DNA from: Geobacillus stearothermophilus ATCC 12980
GTDB taxonomy: Bacteria > Bacillota > Bacilli > Bacillales > Anoxybacillaceae
Length of the DNA stretch: 64,000 bases
NCBI RefSeq assembly: GCF_030369615.1
Contig: NZ_CP128494.1
Span: 2,499,501-2,563,500, forward strand
Direction of reading: 5' to 3'
How positions within the stretch are numbered: the first letter of the stretch is position 1; each line of letters starts with the position of its first letter. Position numbers and translations under genes: made by a program. The notes under the pieces were generated by a model. The model was not told the DNA's origin. It made no database searches and saw only the letters and a program-made list of their open reading frames with translations. Below, in pieces: positions 16,222 to 27,623 of the stretch.

Positions 16222-17584
16222 CTGTAGATGAGCAATTTTCATAACAATAATTACCATGTAAAAAGAAACAAACAGGGTACCCCTTATGCCACATGGAGCT
16301 GTTTTTTCACGGTATCAATGGGAATATTTTGTTTCGCTGCACAGTAAATGAACTCCACGAGGCTATGTCCTTTTCTCTTGCGCAAGAGATCGAGCCCATC
16401 AGAAAAATCGCTGTTCGACTCGAATAGGCTGTACACGTAAGCAAGCTGCACCAAGATCCAGTAGCGTTTCACCGCCCGAACCTGACGAACACGGTACCCA
16501 TCGAGCTTCAGCTGGTCTTTCGCTTGTCGAAAAAAGCATTCGATCGACCAACGCTGGGCATAGTAGCGCAAGATCTCTTCATCGTTTAGCTCCCGGTCGG
16601 TGCTCAAGACGCAGTGAAGATGTTCCGATGTCATCGGCTGATTGGCTTTCCAAGCGAGCAGCACCACCGCATGGTCGAGACCGTTGAGCGCTCCTTCGTA
16701 ACGATAGACGCGATAATGCTCTTCTCCCACCGTGACGAGGTGTGTGTCATTCGGTTCGATGGAGCGGGCCAACTGCTTCGCTTGGACGGCAACGCCGTTC
16801 GGATAGAGAATCCGGTTCGTCTTGAGCATCGCGATGACGTGGAATCCTTTTTTCAGACAAGCTTCCACGAGCGCTTTCGATGGATACCACGAATCCATCA
16901 GCACATAAACGGGACGGCGTACATCCAACGAAGAAAGCATCTCGATCGCGAGTTCCCCTTTGCTTTTTCCCGCCGTCTTGTCGTAAAGGCGGAAGGCAAA
17001 GGGAAACGCCTGGGTTGCAGTATGAACCATGAACCAAACAAGAGAATGGCCCCAAATCGATTTTTTCTCTGAGTGAGAGTAGTGCCAATCACATCCCTGA
17101 ATCGCGTGTGTTGCCCGTGACGAAGGCTTGGTTTTTTTGCAAATCGTATCATCGATCGAAACAAACAAGGGTTGATTCTCCTGTTTGGTGATGCGTTCGA
17201 CACGACGAAGGATCCACTGCTGGAGTTTGCGAAGCAGTGTCTCTTCCTCCCACGGACTTTTCGTGAAAAAATGGCTGAGTGTCGTGCGGTGGTTCGGATG
17301 AAAGCTCCCATGATGAAGATCGGTCAATGTTCCCGAAAAGCCCTTCGTGATCATCGCATCCACGATATGAACGAGATGCTTCATAACAGGTTTTGAAAAA
17401 TAAAGGGCCAACCCCAACATCGTGAAAAACTTGTGAATTCCTTGATGATGTGCTAATCTATTCATGAGACATGAACCTCCTTGTGAATGGTTTGGTAGCA
17501 CATCTATTCTAACCAAGGAATCGGGTTCATGTCTCCTTTTTTGTTTCGATGTAAATTTATGTTAGTGATTTTGCTCATCTACAG
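16222..17584 (-). mobile_element. IS4-superfamily insertion sequence, complete with target duplication
   Basis: A 1363-bp element with 14-bp perfect terminal inverted repeats (CTGTAGATGAGCAA) that continue imperfectly, flanked by the 7-bp direct repeat TATTGAA at 16215-16221 and 17585-17591. It encodes one transposase on the minus strand and inserted upstream of flaG. Both ends and the gene look intact. Confidence 0.92.
16284..17465 (-). CDS. IS4-type DDE transposase
   Basis: A 393-residue transposase. The IS4 signature Y(2)R(3)E(6)K is seen in YAQRWSIECFFRQAKDQL and catalytic Asp candidates in LFVSIDDTICKK and YVLMDSWYPSKALVE. The ATG 17465 has an AAGGAGG site; an in-frame upstream extension lacks one. 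The gene fills almost the whole element. Subgroup assignment (IS4 versus IS701-like) cannot be settled by eye. Confidence 0.9.
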   Translation of the reverse strand: MNRLAHHQGIHKFFTMLGLALYFSKPVMKHLVHIVDAMITKGFSGTLTDLHHGSFHPNHRTTLSHFFTKSPWEEETLLRKLQQWILRRVERITKQENQPLFVSIDDTICKKTKPSSRATHAIQGCDWHYSHSEKKSIWGHSLVWFMVHTATQAFPFAFRLYDKTAGKSKGELAIEMLSSLDVRRPVYVLMDSWYPSKALVEACLKKGFHVIAMLKTNRILYPNGVAVQAKQLARSIEPNDTHLVTVGEEHYRVYRYEGALNGLDHAVVLLAWKANQPMTSEHLHCVLSTDRELNDEEILRYYAQRWSIECFFRQAKDQLKLDGYRVRQVRAVKRYWILVQLAYVYSLFESNSDFSDGLDLLRKRKGHSLVEFIYCAAKQNIPIDTVKKQLHVA

Positions 17585-17738
17585 TATTGAAAATAGCGGG
17601 GGTATCATAAGCAAAAACTAACGAGGGGGAAGTAGAAACTTAAAAGGGGAATATAAAAGAGTAAAATCACATTAAAACAAAAAAACAAGATGAGGAATAT
17701 AAGCACAAAACATTCTTGGCAAAACTCAAACATTGCTT

Positions 17739-18125
17739 TTATCCATATTTAATAATGAAATTTTTAAAATCAATAATCATTCCCGTTCTCTCCATAAAGT
17801 CTACGCCTAAAATTCCGTCAAAACCATATATTTCTTTAGTCATTCCCAGTTGTAATAAAAATGATGCTAGCTCCTTTCCATCAATTATAACGTTGTTTAC
17901 GATTTGTTCATAACAAATCTCGCTGTATCCGCCTACTCCGTACATTCGTTTTGTTCTTCCATTAATAATATCTAATTCGATACCAATTTGTGCGAGTGCA
18001 TCCGTATCAAAAATGGTCGTAGCACAACCTGTGTCCAACAACACGTCTGTTAAAAGAACAGTTTTTTCACCACACTTTATTTCGACAGAAACAATAGGTA
18101 ATCCATTTTCTATTCTTATATTCAT
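17739..18125 (-). CDS. Retropepsin-like aspartic protease, single domain
   Basis: A 128-residue protein with the retropepsin active-site motif LLDTGCATTIFDTDAL (D-T-G) at about residues 30-45, a flap-like VGGYSEICYEQIV and the second hydrophobic motif GILGVDFMERTGMIIDF. Such proteins act as dimers. There is no signal peptide, so it should be cytoplasmic. It overlaps the upstream small gene by 4 nt and both are AT-rich compared with the backbone, suggesting acquired cargo. Partner and substrate are unknown. Confidence 0.8.
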   Translation of the reverse strand: MNIRIENGLPIVSVEIKCGEKTVLLTDVLLDTGCATTIFDTDALAQIGIELDIINGRTKRMYGVGGYSEICYEQIVNNVIIDGKELASFLLQLGMTKEIYGFDGILGVDFMERTGMIIDFKNFIIKYG

Positions 18126-18382
18126 ACTCTCCCCCGAATCCCTATAAAATATTGTTCTTCTACCTCTATTTGCTCCTTACTTGTGTGAAAAATATATAAT
18201 TCTTTCTCCGGAAAAGTTTTGTGCTGCTGTTTATAACCATTCCATGCATCAGACACACTATGATACCGATCGATCACTGCCATTTCCTTAATGATACGTT
18301 TGCCATTTTGTGAACAAGCCGAAATAGCCTCCACCAACACAAATTGATTCGGATATTGCTTACGTAACTCTGACCATTTCAT
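18122..18382 (-). CDS. Small unknown protein coupled to the aspartic protease
   Basis: An 86-residue soluble protein (MKWSELRKQYPNQFVLVEAI, DRYHSVSDAWNGYKQQHK, ELYIFHTSKEQIEVEEQY). Its stop overlaps the protease start (ATGA), so the two are translated together. No named function is recognised. The conserved small-protein plus retropepsin arrangement suggests a partner or substrate role, which is inference only. Confidence 0.7.
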   Translation of the reverse strand: MKWSELRKQYPNQFVLVEAISACSQNGKRIIKEMAVIDRYHSVSDAWNGYKQQHKTFPEKELYIFHTSKEQIEVEEQYFIGIRGRV

Positions 18383-18645
18383 TTGTTTGCCTCCATCTCT
18401 TTTTATTACATTTTATCACTAATCACCTTACATATATTTTAAGCGTGGCAAGCAGTATGAGTACAATTTAATGCCAACGTCTAACATCATATCGATAGAA
18501 ACAAACTATACTAAGGGAGTTTGCTTGTCCTCTGCTTTTTCAATCGGGACCCTATTCGATATCGAGCAAAAATTTTTGACTAATATCCACAGTAATAAGT
18601 AAATTTTCATGTCCTTGCTACCATCTGAATACAATTTACAGAAAA

Positions 18646-18718
18646 GTTCCATGAGCAATTTTTGCTCTCCACCCGGGATGAAAATGGCCACTCCAAAGGC
18701 GCGCATTTTCACGGAAAA
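18646..18718 (+). repeat. 73-bp IS110-related mini-element, copy 1
   Basis: A 73-bp unit identical to the inverted copy at 30824-30896. Its first 40 bp align with the start of the long IS110 units (GNTCCATGNGCAAT... then CTCCACCC) and its last 14 bp (ATTTTCACGGAAAA) are the IS110 right end. It is bordered by GAAAA and abuts IS110 copy A. It looks like an internally deleted, non-autonomous derivative. Coordinates may be off by one base. Confidence 0.7.
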
Positions 18719-20144
18719 GTGTTTGAATCCACTGGGTGCACCACCCATTGTCCGCCCTTTCCTGTGACAGAGGAAAGGTGACGACGAACGGAAAACTGCC
18801 GCATGTCTCCCGTGGATTCGCTGTTTGCGCACTCCATCATCGAAAAGGAGGCGTTTCATCATGGATGTCATCTATCCTCGCTGCGCAGGATTGGATGTTC
18901 ATGCCGAAACCATCGTCGCCTGCGCGCTATGGGAAGAAGATGGACACATTCAAAAGGACATTCAAACCTTCTCCACGTTCTCGAAGGGACTTGGCGACCT
19001 GCTTGAGTGGCTCGAAGAACATGGCGTTACCCATGTCGCCATGGAATCCACCGGCGTGTATTGGAAACCGGTCTTCGCCTTCCTCGAGGGCTATGTCGAC
19101 TTGACTTTGGCCAATCCGCAGCGGATCAAAAATGTCCCGGGAAGAAAAACCGATGTCTCTGACGCCGAGTGGATCGCCAAGCTGCTCCGCCATGGACTCG
19201 TTGAAAAAAGTTTCGTCCCCCCAGCGGATATTCGCGAATTGCGGGATTTTACCCGCCTCCGCAAAAAGTGGGTCGGACAGCTGACTTCGGAGAAAAACCG
19301 GATTCAAAAAGTGCTCGAGTCTTCCAATGTCAAACTGGGCTCCGTCCTCTCCGATCTCTTCGGCGTTTCCGGAAAAGACATCCTCGCCCGGCTGCTTGAG
19401 AAGGGATACGTGGACAAGGACGAGTTGGATCAATGCCTGCGCGGAAGGCTCAAAAAGAAAAAGCAAGCGGTGTACGATTCGCTGCTCGGCACCTTGACCG
19501 AACACGAGCTCCGTCTCCTTCGTCTCTTGTGGAAACACGTTGAGGAATTGGAGCAGTTAATCGAAGAAGTCGACCAGCACATCGACCGCCTGCTCGAGCC
19601 GTATCGGGAGGAAGTGGACTTACTGATGACCATGCCTGGAATCAAAAAACAAACCGCCGCCGTCATCATAGCCGAGATGGGAACCGACATGAGCGTCTTT
19701 GAAACGCCGGAACGGGCGGCTTCATGGACTGGATTGTCCCCCGGCAACCATGAAAGCGCCGGAAAGCGAAAGAGCACGCGCACGACAAAAGGCAATCCCC
19801 ATCTCCGATCGGCGTTATGCGAGGCGGCATGGTCAGCAGCTCGATCCAAGACGCATCCCTTGTCCCGAAAGTTTTGGTCGTTGGCGGCCCGGTGCGGGAA
19901 GAAAAAAGCCCTCATCGCCATTGCTCGGCGGATGTTGGTGATCATCTTTTGCATGATCTCCCGCAAAGAGCCGTTCCGCCAACCACAACTTATTTAGTCT
20001 AGCCAAAAGGCAGACAGGTTATACGAGATGCCTAAAATCGGGCACCTCTGCTTTCCTATTGCCTTTTTTGGCCATTTTCAGTATACCCTCACGGATCAGG
20101 AGCGTATACCGCACTCACCAAGTGGTGGGGATTTTCACGGAAAA
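18719..20144 (+). mobile_element. IS110-family element, copy A (short 5' end)
   Basis: A 1426-bp copy: a 142-bp 5' region, transposase and a 147-bp 3' region ending CACGGAAAA. It lacks the 129-bp leader segment (R) carried by copies B, C, D and E and is instead preceded by the 73-bp mini-element. There are no inverted repeats and no long target duplication, as usual for IS110. The plus orientation is opposite to the other copies. Confidence 0.85.
18861..19997 (+). CDS. IS110-family DEDD transposase, copy A
   Basis: A 378-residue recombinase: an N-terminal RuvC-like DEDD domain (GLDVHAETIVACAL, VAMESTGVYWKPVF, GRKTDVSDAEWIAKLLRHG) and a C-terminal Transposase_20 domain (LLMTMPGIKKQTAAVIIAEMG, AASWTGLSPGNHESAGK, RTTKGNPHLRSALCEAAWSA) with the catalytic Ser region. 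It is identical to copy C at protein level and differs at several sites from B, D and E (for example DQCLRGRL versus DECLRGRL). The ATG follows AAAAGGAGG. Confidence 0.93.
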   Translation: MDVIYPRCAGLDVHAETIVACALWEEDGHIQKDIQTFSTFSKGLGDLLEWLEEHGVTHVAMESTGVYWKPVFAFLEGYVDLTLANPQRIKNVPGRKTDVSDAEWIAKLLRHGLVEKSFVPPADIRELRDFTRLRKKWVGQLTSEKNRIQKVLESSNVKLGSVLSDLFGVSGKDILARLLEKGYVDKDELDQCLRGRLKKKKQAVYDSLLGTLTEHELRLLRLLWKHVEELEQLIEEVDQHIDRLLEPYREEVDLLMTMPGIKKQTAAVIIAEMGTDMSVFETPERAASWTGLSPGNHESAGKRKSTRTTKGNPHLRSALCEAAWSAARSKTHPLSRKFWSLAARCGKKKALIAIARRMLVIIFCMISRKEPFRQPQLI

Positions 20145-20253
20145 TGTTTCGTATATCGTTTGTTTCATCGTTATTTTCTGACTCATCTACCCGTTAGCCG
20201 CCAAATAAGATATAATAAAAAATGACAAATATTGTATAAAGGAGAGTTTGTAA

Positions 20254-20793
20254 ATGGGAATGGAGAATTTAGAAGAATTTTTGAAAAGAAAAAAGAAAGA
20301 CGCCGAACAGAATAAAATCGATTGGGAACAGAGAAAACAGCAGTGGCTGGCGGAAATTGCAGAGTTTTATAATCAAGTTAAAGCATTTCTTGCACCCCTT
20401 CAAGAAAAAGGGCTGCTGTCTTTGAATTGGGAAGAAGTAAAAAAATATGAAGAATACCTTGGCGAATATACAACAAACAAATTATACGTAAACTTTCCTG
20501 ATCAAAAAGTAGTCATAGAGCCAATCGGAAAAAATATTATAGGCGCTATGGGGAGGATAGATATGATTGGTAAAAATGGAAATATTACCTTTTTGTTAGT
20601 AGACAAAGAAGCAGAATCCCCAAAAATTATCGTTCATTTCAACGATGAACTGGCAAAAGGTTTAGAAAAAATTCGTGAAACGAAAAATCCCGAATATGTT
20701 TGGAAAATCGCAACTCCTCCCCCAAACATAAAATTTATTGACTTGAACAAAGATTCCTTTTCTGATGCTTTGTTAAAGGTCGTTGCTAAGTGA
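20254..20793 (+). CDS. Unknown protein, first gene of a two-gene HEPN-type module
   Basis: A 179-residue soluble protein with a highly charged helical N-terminus (EEFLKRKKKDAEQNKIDWEQ) and a beta-rich middle (KLYVNFPDQKVVIEPIGKNI, GRIDMIGKNGNITFLLVDKE). No known motif is recognised. It has a good AAAGGAGAG site and a TATAAT about 40 bp upstream. It overlaps the downstream HEPN-type gene (GTG start inside its stop region), so the two formed one translational unit. AT-rich composition suggests horizontal origin. Antitoxin or sensor roles are possible but unsupported. Confidence 0.75.
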   Translation: MGMENLEEFLKRKKKDAEQNKIDWEQRKQQWLAEIAEFYNQVKAFLAPLQEKGLLSLNWEEVKKYEEYLGEYTTNKLYVNFPDQKVVIEPIGKNIIGAMGRIDMIGKNGNITFLLVDKEAESPKIIVHFNDELAKGLEKIRETKNPEYVWKIATPPPNIKFIDLNKDSFSDALLKVVAK

Positions 20794-21183
20794 AGAAACG
20801 TATCACATTTTCGGGGGAGAATAGAAACCTTGAAGATATTGTGAGTTTTTATAATTTATGTAAAAGCGCGCTTTTAAAATACAAAGAAAATATCAAAAAA
20901 GGGTTGGAAATACCCGAAGAATTCATCGGCTTTACACCAGAAGAATTAGATCAGCATTTTAAAGACAAAATCGAAGAACTGGAAAATCTAATATGTTTAG
21001 ACTTACTAGCAGCCGTGGAGGCAAAACTAAGAATGGACTATTTAACAAGAGTATATAATCGTAAAAAAGATAACCTTAGCAGGATCTTCCGACATATTTA
21101 CAAAGAAAAAGCAGAACGCGCTTTGTCAAGGCCGATTATTTTTTCCCCAAAATCGCCGGTTTAAAATTCCCCAGAAGGACCTT

Positions 21184-23138
<1,955 letters not shown>

Positions 23139-23550
23139 GAACCATAGCTCCTCTCGTTGACACTATGGTTCTATTGTAAGTGGGGAATTTTATTCCGGCT
23201 ATATTGGGGATTTTATCATCGGCTTTAACACTTCTCTCGATGAAGATATTCTCGAAAGCTGGAAAGAGCAATATCCACAGGCGAAAAAATATATTAGCGA
23301 TTATAAAGGCGCACTGCAATTGCGCCATTGGTTGGCTCATGGGCGGTGCTGGACACCAAAGCTAGGGAAGAAATATGACCTGTTAACAGTATACACGATA
23401 TGTAAAAACTTAGTCGATTATTTGCAAATATAAAGAGAGCCAGCAACTATTCAGCCTCCAACTAGAGAAAGTTAGAAAGATGCGTTTAAAACTTCCTATC
23501 TCCTGTTTAAACGAGGGGGATTACTACTAATCAAACAGATGGTGAAGACG

Positions 23551-24365
23551 ATGAATCGGGAACAAATTTTATCGGTGTACCAACAAGGACCGGAGGCAGT
23601 CGCACAATTAGTAGAAAAACTGCTTCGACGCATCGAACAACAAGAAAATACCATCCATCAGCTACAGGCACGTGTTGAACAGTTGGAAGCACACACAAAA
23701 AAACAGGACTAACAGCCATTGGCCTCCTTCTTCGGATTCGTTTCGCCCTCGAACCTCCTTACGGAAGAAAACCGGAAAGCGTCCAAGTGGAACAGATCGG
23801 ACATCGATGTCACATGCTCCAAAAGGCGGCAACCCTCATCATATCGTGGTACATCGGGTGACTCATGCCAAAGCTGCGGGGTATCCTTGGAACACGTTCC
23901 TGCTCTTCGGCATCTCACACCCGGCAAGTATGGGATCTTCCATCGTTGCCGATAAAGGTGACTCAACACGAATGCGAAATCAATCTTGTCCCTACTGTCA
24001 TCGTCTTCACCAAGCGGAATTTCCCACATATGTGACCAGTTCCGTGCAATATGGCCCAAGGGTAAAAGCGTTGCTTGTCTCTATCTTACCTAATACCAAC
24101 CGCTTCCCTAATCGCCGGACTACAGAGTTCATGAAAGATATCTTTGGCCATCGGATCAGTGAAGGAACGCTGGTGAAATCAACAGGCAGGCCGGCGGCAT
24201 CCTTGCCGGCATCCGTTTCCTTTTCCACGAAGCCTTATTGCCTTCTCCAGTTCTTCACGTGGATAAAACGGGCTTTCGGGTACAGGGGAAACGGCAGTGG
24301 CTCCATGTAGCCGGCACCGATCAGGCGACATGGTACTCCTGCCACCCGAAAAGGGAAAGGAAGCT
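23551..24365 (+). pseudogene. Decayed IS66-family transposase
   Basis: ATG 23551 opens a 53-codon frame (MNREQILSVYQQGPEAVAQL, then a coiled coil) that stops at 23712. In another frame the N-terminal IS66 pattern continues (PPSSDSFRPRTSLRKKTGKR, HHIVVHRVTHAKAAGY, then SCPYCH-like zinc ligands), with further frame changes up to about 24365 where copy B of IS110 begins. The catalytic domain is largely missing. Two or more frameshifts plus truncation make it a dead remnant. Confidence 0.8.
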
Positions 24366-24384
24366 ACTAATGTGACTTATTATT

Positions 24385-25941
24385 TTTTCCGTGAAAATCC
24401 CCACCACTTGGTGAGTGCGGTATACGCTCCTGATCCGTGAGGGTATACTGAAAATGGCCAAAAAAGGCAATAGGAAAGCAGAGGTGCCCGATTTTAGGCA
24501 TCTCGTATAACCTGTCTGCCTTTTGGCTAGACTAAATAAGTTGTGGTTGGCGGAACGGCTCTTTGCGGGAGATCATGCAAAAGATGATCACCAACATCCG
24601 CCGAGCAATGGCGATGAGGGCTTTTTTCTTCCCGCACCGGGCCGCCAACGACCAAAACTTTCGGGACAAGGGATGCGTCTTGGATCGAGCTGCTGACCAT
24701 GCCGCCTCGCATAACGCTGATCGGAGATGGGGATTGCCTTTTGTCGTGCGCGTGCTCTTTCGCTTTCCGGCGCTTTCATGGTTGCCGGGGGACAATCCAG
24801 TCCATGAAGCCGCCCGTTCCGGCGTTTCAAAGACGCTCATGTCGGTTCCCATCTCGGCGATGATGACGGCGGCGGTTTGTTTTTTCACTCCGGGCATGGT
24901 CATCAGCAGGTTCACTTCCTCGCGATACGGCTCGAGCAGGCGGTCGATGTGTTGGTCGACTTCTTCGATGAGCCGCTCCAATTCCTCAACGTGTTTCCAC
25001 AAGAGGCGAAGGAGACGGAGCTCGTGTTCGGTCAAGGTGCCGAGCAGCGAATCGTACACCGCTTGCTTTTTCTTTTTGAGCCTTCCGCGCAGGCATTCAT
25101 CCAACTCGCCCTTGTCCACGTATCCCTTCTCCAGCAGCCGGGCGAGGATGTCTTTTCCGGAAACGCCGAAGAGATCGGAGAGGACCGAGCCGAGTTTGAC
25201 ATTGGAAGACTCGAGCACTTTTTGAATCCGGTTTTTCTCCGAAGTCAGCTGTCCGACCCACTTTTTGCGGAGGCGGGTAAAATCCCGCAATTCGCGAATA
25301 TCCGCTGGGGGGACGAAACTTTTTTCAACGAGTCCATGGCGGAGCAGCTTGGCGATCCACTCGGCGTCCGAGACATCGGTTTTTCTTCCCGGGACATTTT
25401 TGATCCGCTGCGGATTGGCCAGTGTCAAGTCGACATAGCCCTCGAGGAAGGCGAAGACCGGTTTCCAATACACGCCGGTGGATTCCATGGCGACATGGGT
25501 GACGCCATGTTCTTCGAGCCACTCAAGCAGGTCGCCAAGTCCCTTCGAGAACGTGGAGAAGGTTTGAATGTCCTTTTGAATGTGTCCATCTTCTTCCCAT
25601 AGCGCGCAGGCGACGATGGTTTCGGCATGAACATCCAATCCTGCGCAGCGAGGATAGATGACATCCATGATGAAAATCCTCCTTTTCGATGATCGAGTGC
25701 GCAAACAGTGAATCCACGGGAGACATGCGGCAGTTTTCCGTTCGTCGTCACCTTTCCTCTATCACAGGAAAGGGCGGACAATGGGTGGTGCACCCAGTGG
25801 ATTCAAACACTTTTCCGTACAGGGTCTAAGCCACCATTAAGCATAACGTCCTGTTAAACTGTTTGCGCCTATTCTTCATTATGGGAAGAAAAGGGGGATT
25901 TTCATCCCTGGGTGGAGGGCAAAGCGTGCTGCCCATGGATC
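24385..25941 (-). mobile_element. IS110-family element, copy B (array unit 3)
   Basis: 1557 bp: a 147-bp 3' region, transposase, and a 273-bp 5' region (129-bp-type leader R with 2 extra bases, plus the 142-bp X leader). Its 5' end abuts the 3' end of copy C with no spacer, so B, C and D form a head-to-tail array. The leader hairpin loop differs from copies D and E. Confidence 0.88.
24532..25668 (-). CDS. IS110-family DEDD transposase, copy B
   Basis: 378 residues with the same DEDD and Transposase_20 domains as copy A. It belongs to the D/E lineage (DECLRGRL, EELERLIEEVDQ, NLLMTMPGVKKQ) but has one private change, DKGELDEC for DKDELDEC. Start ATG 25668, with a good GGAGG site, an intact upstream region and no frameshift. 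Confidence 0.92.
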   Translation of the reverse strand: MDVIYPRCAGLDVHAETIVACALWEEDGHIQKDIQTFSTFSKGLGDLLEWLEEHGVTHVAMESTGVYWKPVFAFLEGYVDLTLANPQRIKNVPGRKTDVSDAEWIAKLLRHGLVEKSFVPPADIRELRDFTRLRKKWVGQLTSEKNRIQKVLESSNVKLGSVLSDLFGVSGKDILARLLEKGYVDKGELDECLRGRLKKKKQAVYDSLLGTLTEHELRLLRLLWKHVEELERLIEEVDQHIDRLLEPYREEVNLLMTMPGVKKQTAAVIIAEMGTDMSVFETPERAASWTGLSPGNHESAGKRKSTRTTKGNPHLRSALCEAAWSAARSKTHPLSRKFWSLAARCGKKKALIAIARRMLVIIFCMISRKEPFRQPQLI

Positions 25942-26088
25942 TTTTCCGTGAAAATCCCCACCACTTGGTGAGTGCGGTATACGCTCCTGATCCGTGAGGG
26001 TATACTGAAAATGGCCAAAAAAGGCAATAGGAAAGCAGAGGTGCCCGATTTTAGGCATCTCGTATAACCTGTCTGCCTTTTGGCTAGA

Positions 26089-27225
26089 CTAAATAAGTTG
26101 TGGTTGGCGGAACGGCTCTTTGCGGGAGATCATGCAAAAGATGATCACCAACATCCGCCGAGCAATGGCGATGAGGGCTTTTTTCTTCCCGCACCGGGCC
26201 GCCAACGACCAAAACTTTCGGGACAAGGGATGCGTCTTGGATCGAGCTGCTGACCATGCCGCCTCGCATAACGCCGATCGGAGATGGGGATTGCCTTTTG
26301 TCGTGCGCGTGCTCTTTCGCTTTCCGGCGCTTTCATGGTTGCCGGGGGACAATCCAGTCCATGAAGCCGCCCGTTCCGGCGTTTCAAAGACGCTCATGTC
26401 GGTTCCCATCTCGGCTATGATGACGGCGGCGGTTTGTTTTTTGATTCCAGGCATGGTCATCAGTAAGTCCACTTCCTCCCGATACGGCTCGAGCAGGCGG
26501 TCGATGTGCTGGTCGACTTCTTCGATTAACTGCTCCAATTCCTCAACGTGTTTCCACAAGAGACGAAGGAGACGGAGCTCGTGTTCGGTCAAGGTGCCGA
26601 GCAGCGAATCGTACACCGCTTGCTTTTTCTTTTTGAGCCTTCCGCGCAGGCATTGATCCAACTCGTCCTTGTCCACGTATCCCTTCTCAAGCAGCCGGGC
26701 GAGGATGTCTTTTCCGGAAACGCCGAAGAGATCGGAGAGGACGGAGCCCAGTTTGACATTGGAAGACTCGAGCACTTTTTGAATCCGGTTTTTCTCCGAA
26801 GTCAGCTGTCCGACCCACTTTTTGCGGAGGCGGGTAAAATCCCGCAATTCGCGAATATCCGCTGGGGGGACGAAACTTTTTTCAACGAGTCCATGGCGGA
26901 GCAGCTTGGCGATCCACTCGGCGTCAGAGACATCGGTTTTTCTTCCCGGGACATTTTTGATCCGCTGCGGATTGGCCAAAGTCAAGTCGACATAGCCCTC
27001 GAGGAAGGCGAAGACCGGTTTCCAATACACGCCGGTGGATTCCATGGCGACATGGGTAACGCCATGTTCTTCGAGCCACTCAAGCAGGTCGCCAAGTCCC
27101 TTCGAGAACGTGGAGAAGGTTTGAATGTCCTTTTGAATGTGTCCATCTTCTTCCCATAGCGCGCAGGCGACGATGGTTTCGGCATGAACATCCAATCCTG
27201 CGCAGCGAGGATAGATGACATCCAT
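26089..27225 (-). CDS. IS110-family DEDD transposase, copy C
   Basis: A 378-residue open frame identical in protein to copy A (DQCLRGRL, EELEQLIEEVDQ, DLLMTMPGIKKQ). All domains are intact, but only 14 bp of its own upstream DNA remain (still including GGGAGG, partly supplied by the inserted element). Expression would depend on read-through from the nested element. Confidence 0.9.
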   Translation of the reverse strand: MDVIYPRCAGLDVHAETIVACALWEEDGHIQKDIQTFSTFSKGLGDLLEWLEEHGVTHVAMESTGVYWKPVFAFLEGYVDLTLANPQRIKNVPGRKTDVSDAEWIAKLLRHGLVEKSFVPPADIRELRDFTRLRKKWVGQLTSEKNRIQKVLESSNVKLGSVLSDLFGVSGKDILARLLEKGYVDKDELDQCLRGRLKKKKQAVYDSLLGTLTEHELRLLRLLWKHVEELEQLIEEVDQHIDRLLEPYREEVDLLMTMPGIKKQTAAVIIAEMGTDMSVFETPERAASWTGLSPGNHESAGKRKSTRTTKGNPHLRSALCEAAWSAARSKTHPLSRKFWSLAARCGKKKALIAIARRMLVIIFCMISRKEPFRQPQLI

Positions 27226-27239
27226 GATGAAAATCCTCC

Positions 27240-27623
27240 CTCTAGAAATGTTGATGTATCAAGGCTTTTCGGCCCCTCAGGGGTGTCCAAAAAATATTTT
27301 TCGACAAAATCCCTTACATCCTTTTTCAGTTTTGTGGATATCTTACAGACCTAGGGTGCGCTTCGCGGCCACGGCTGGGGATATTTTCCTGCCGTGGGGG
27401 GGAAGCATATTCGATGCACCCTTTGGATCTCCGCGTCGCTGATGAGGACGAACCCTCCCATGTCTCCGGGCGTCTTCGCGCCAACATTCCCTCGTTCGGT
27501 CTCGTCATCAGGCGGAGGCCGGCCAAGCTCCTTTAGGGACTCAAGGTCGAATGGATGAAATCACGCCAGCTTCTCCGGTGTCATCTCGTTGTCCAACGAT
27601 TCTTCCGTTCGCAGGGGGAGGCC
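27240..27623 (-). ncRNA. Candidate structured RNA region downstream of the IS1111-like transposase
   Basis: A 384-bp 3' non-coding region rich in inverted repeats, including complementary GC tracts around 27380-27530. In IS1111-type elements the bridge RNA is reported to lie on the 3' side of the transposase, which is the basis of this suggestion. No fold was computed. Confidence 0.35.

Noticed and set aside
25942-27239. Copy C as an independent 5'-truncated IS110
   Set aside because: Its missing leader lies intact at 29012-29268, on the far side of a nested element; the lengths add up exactly to a full copy.
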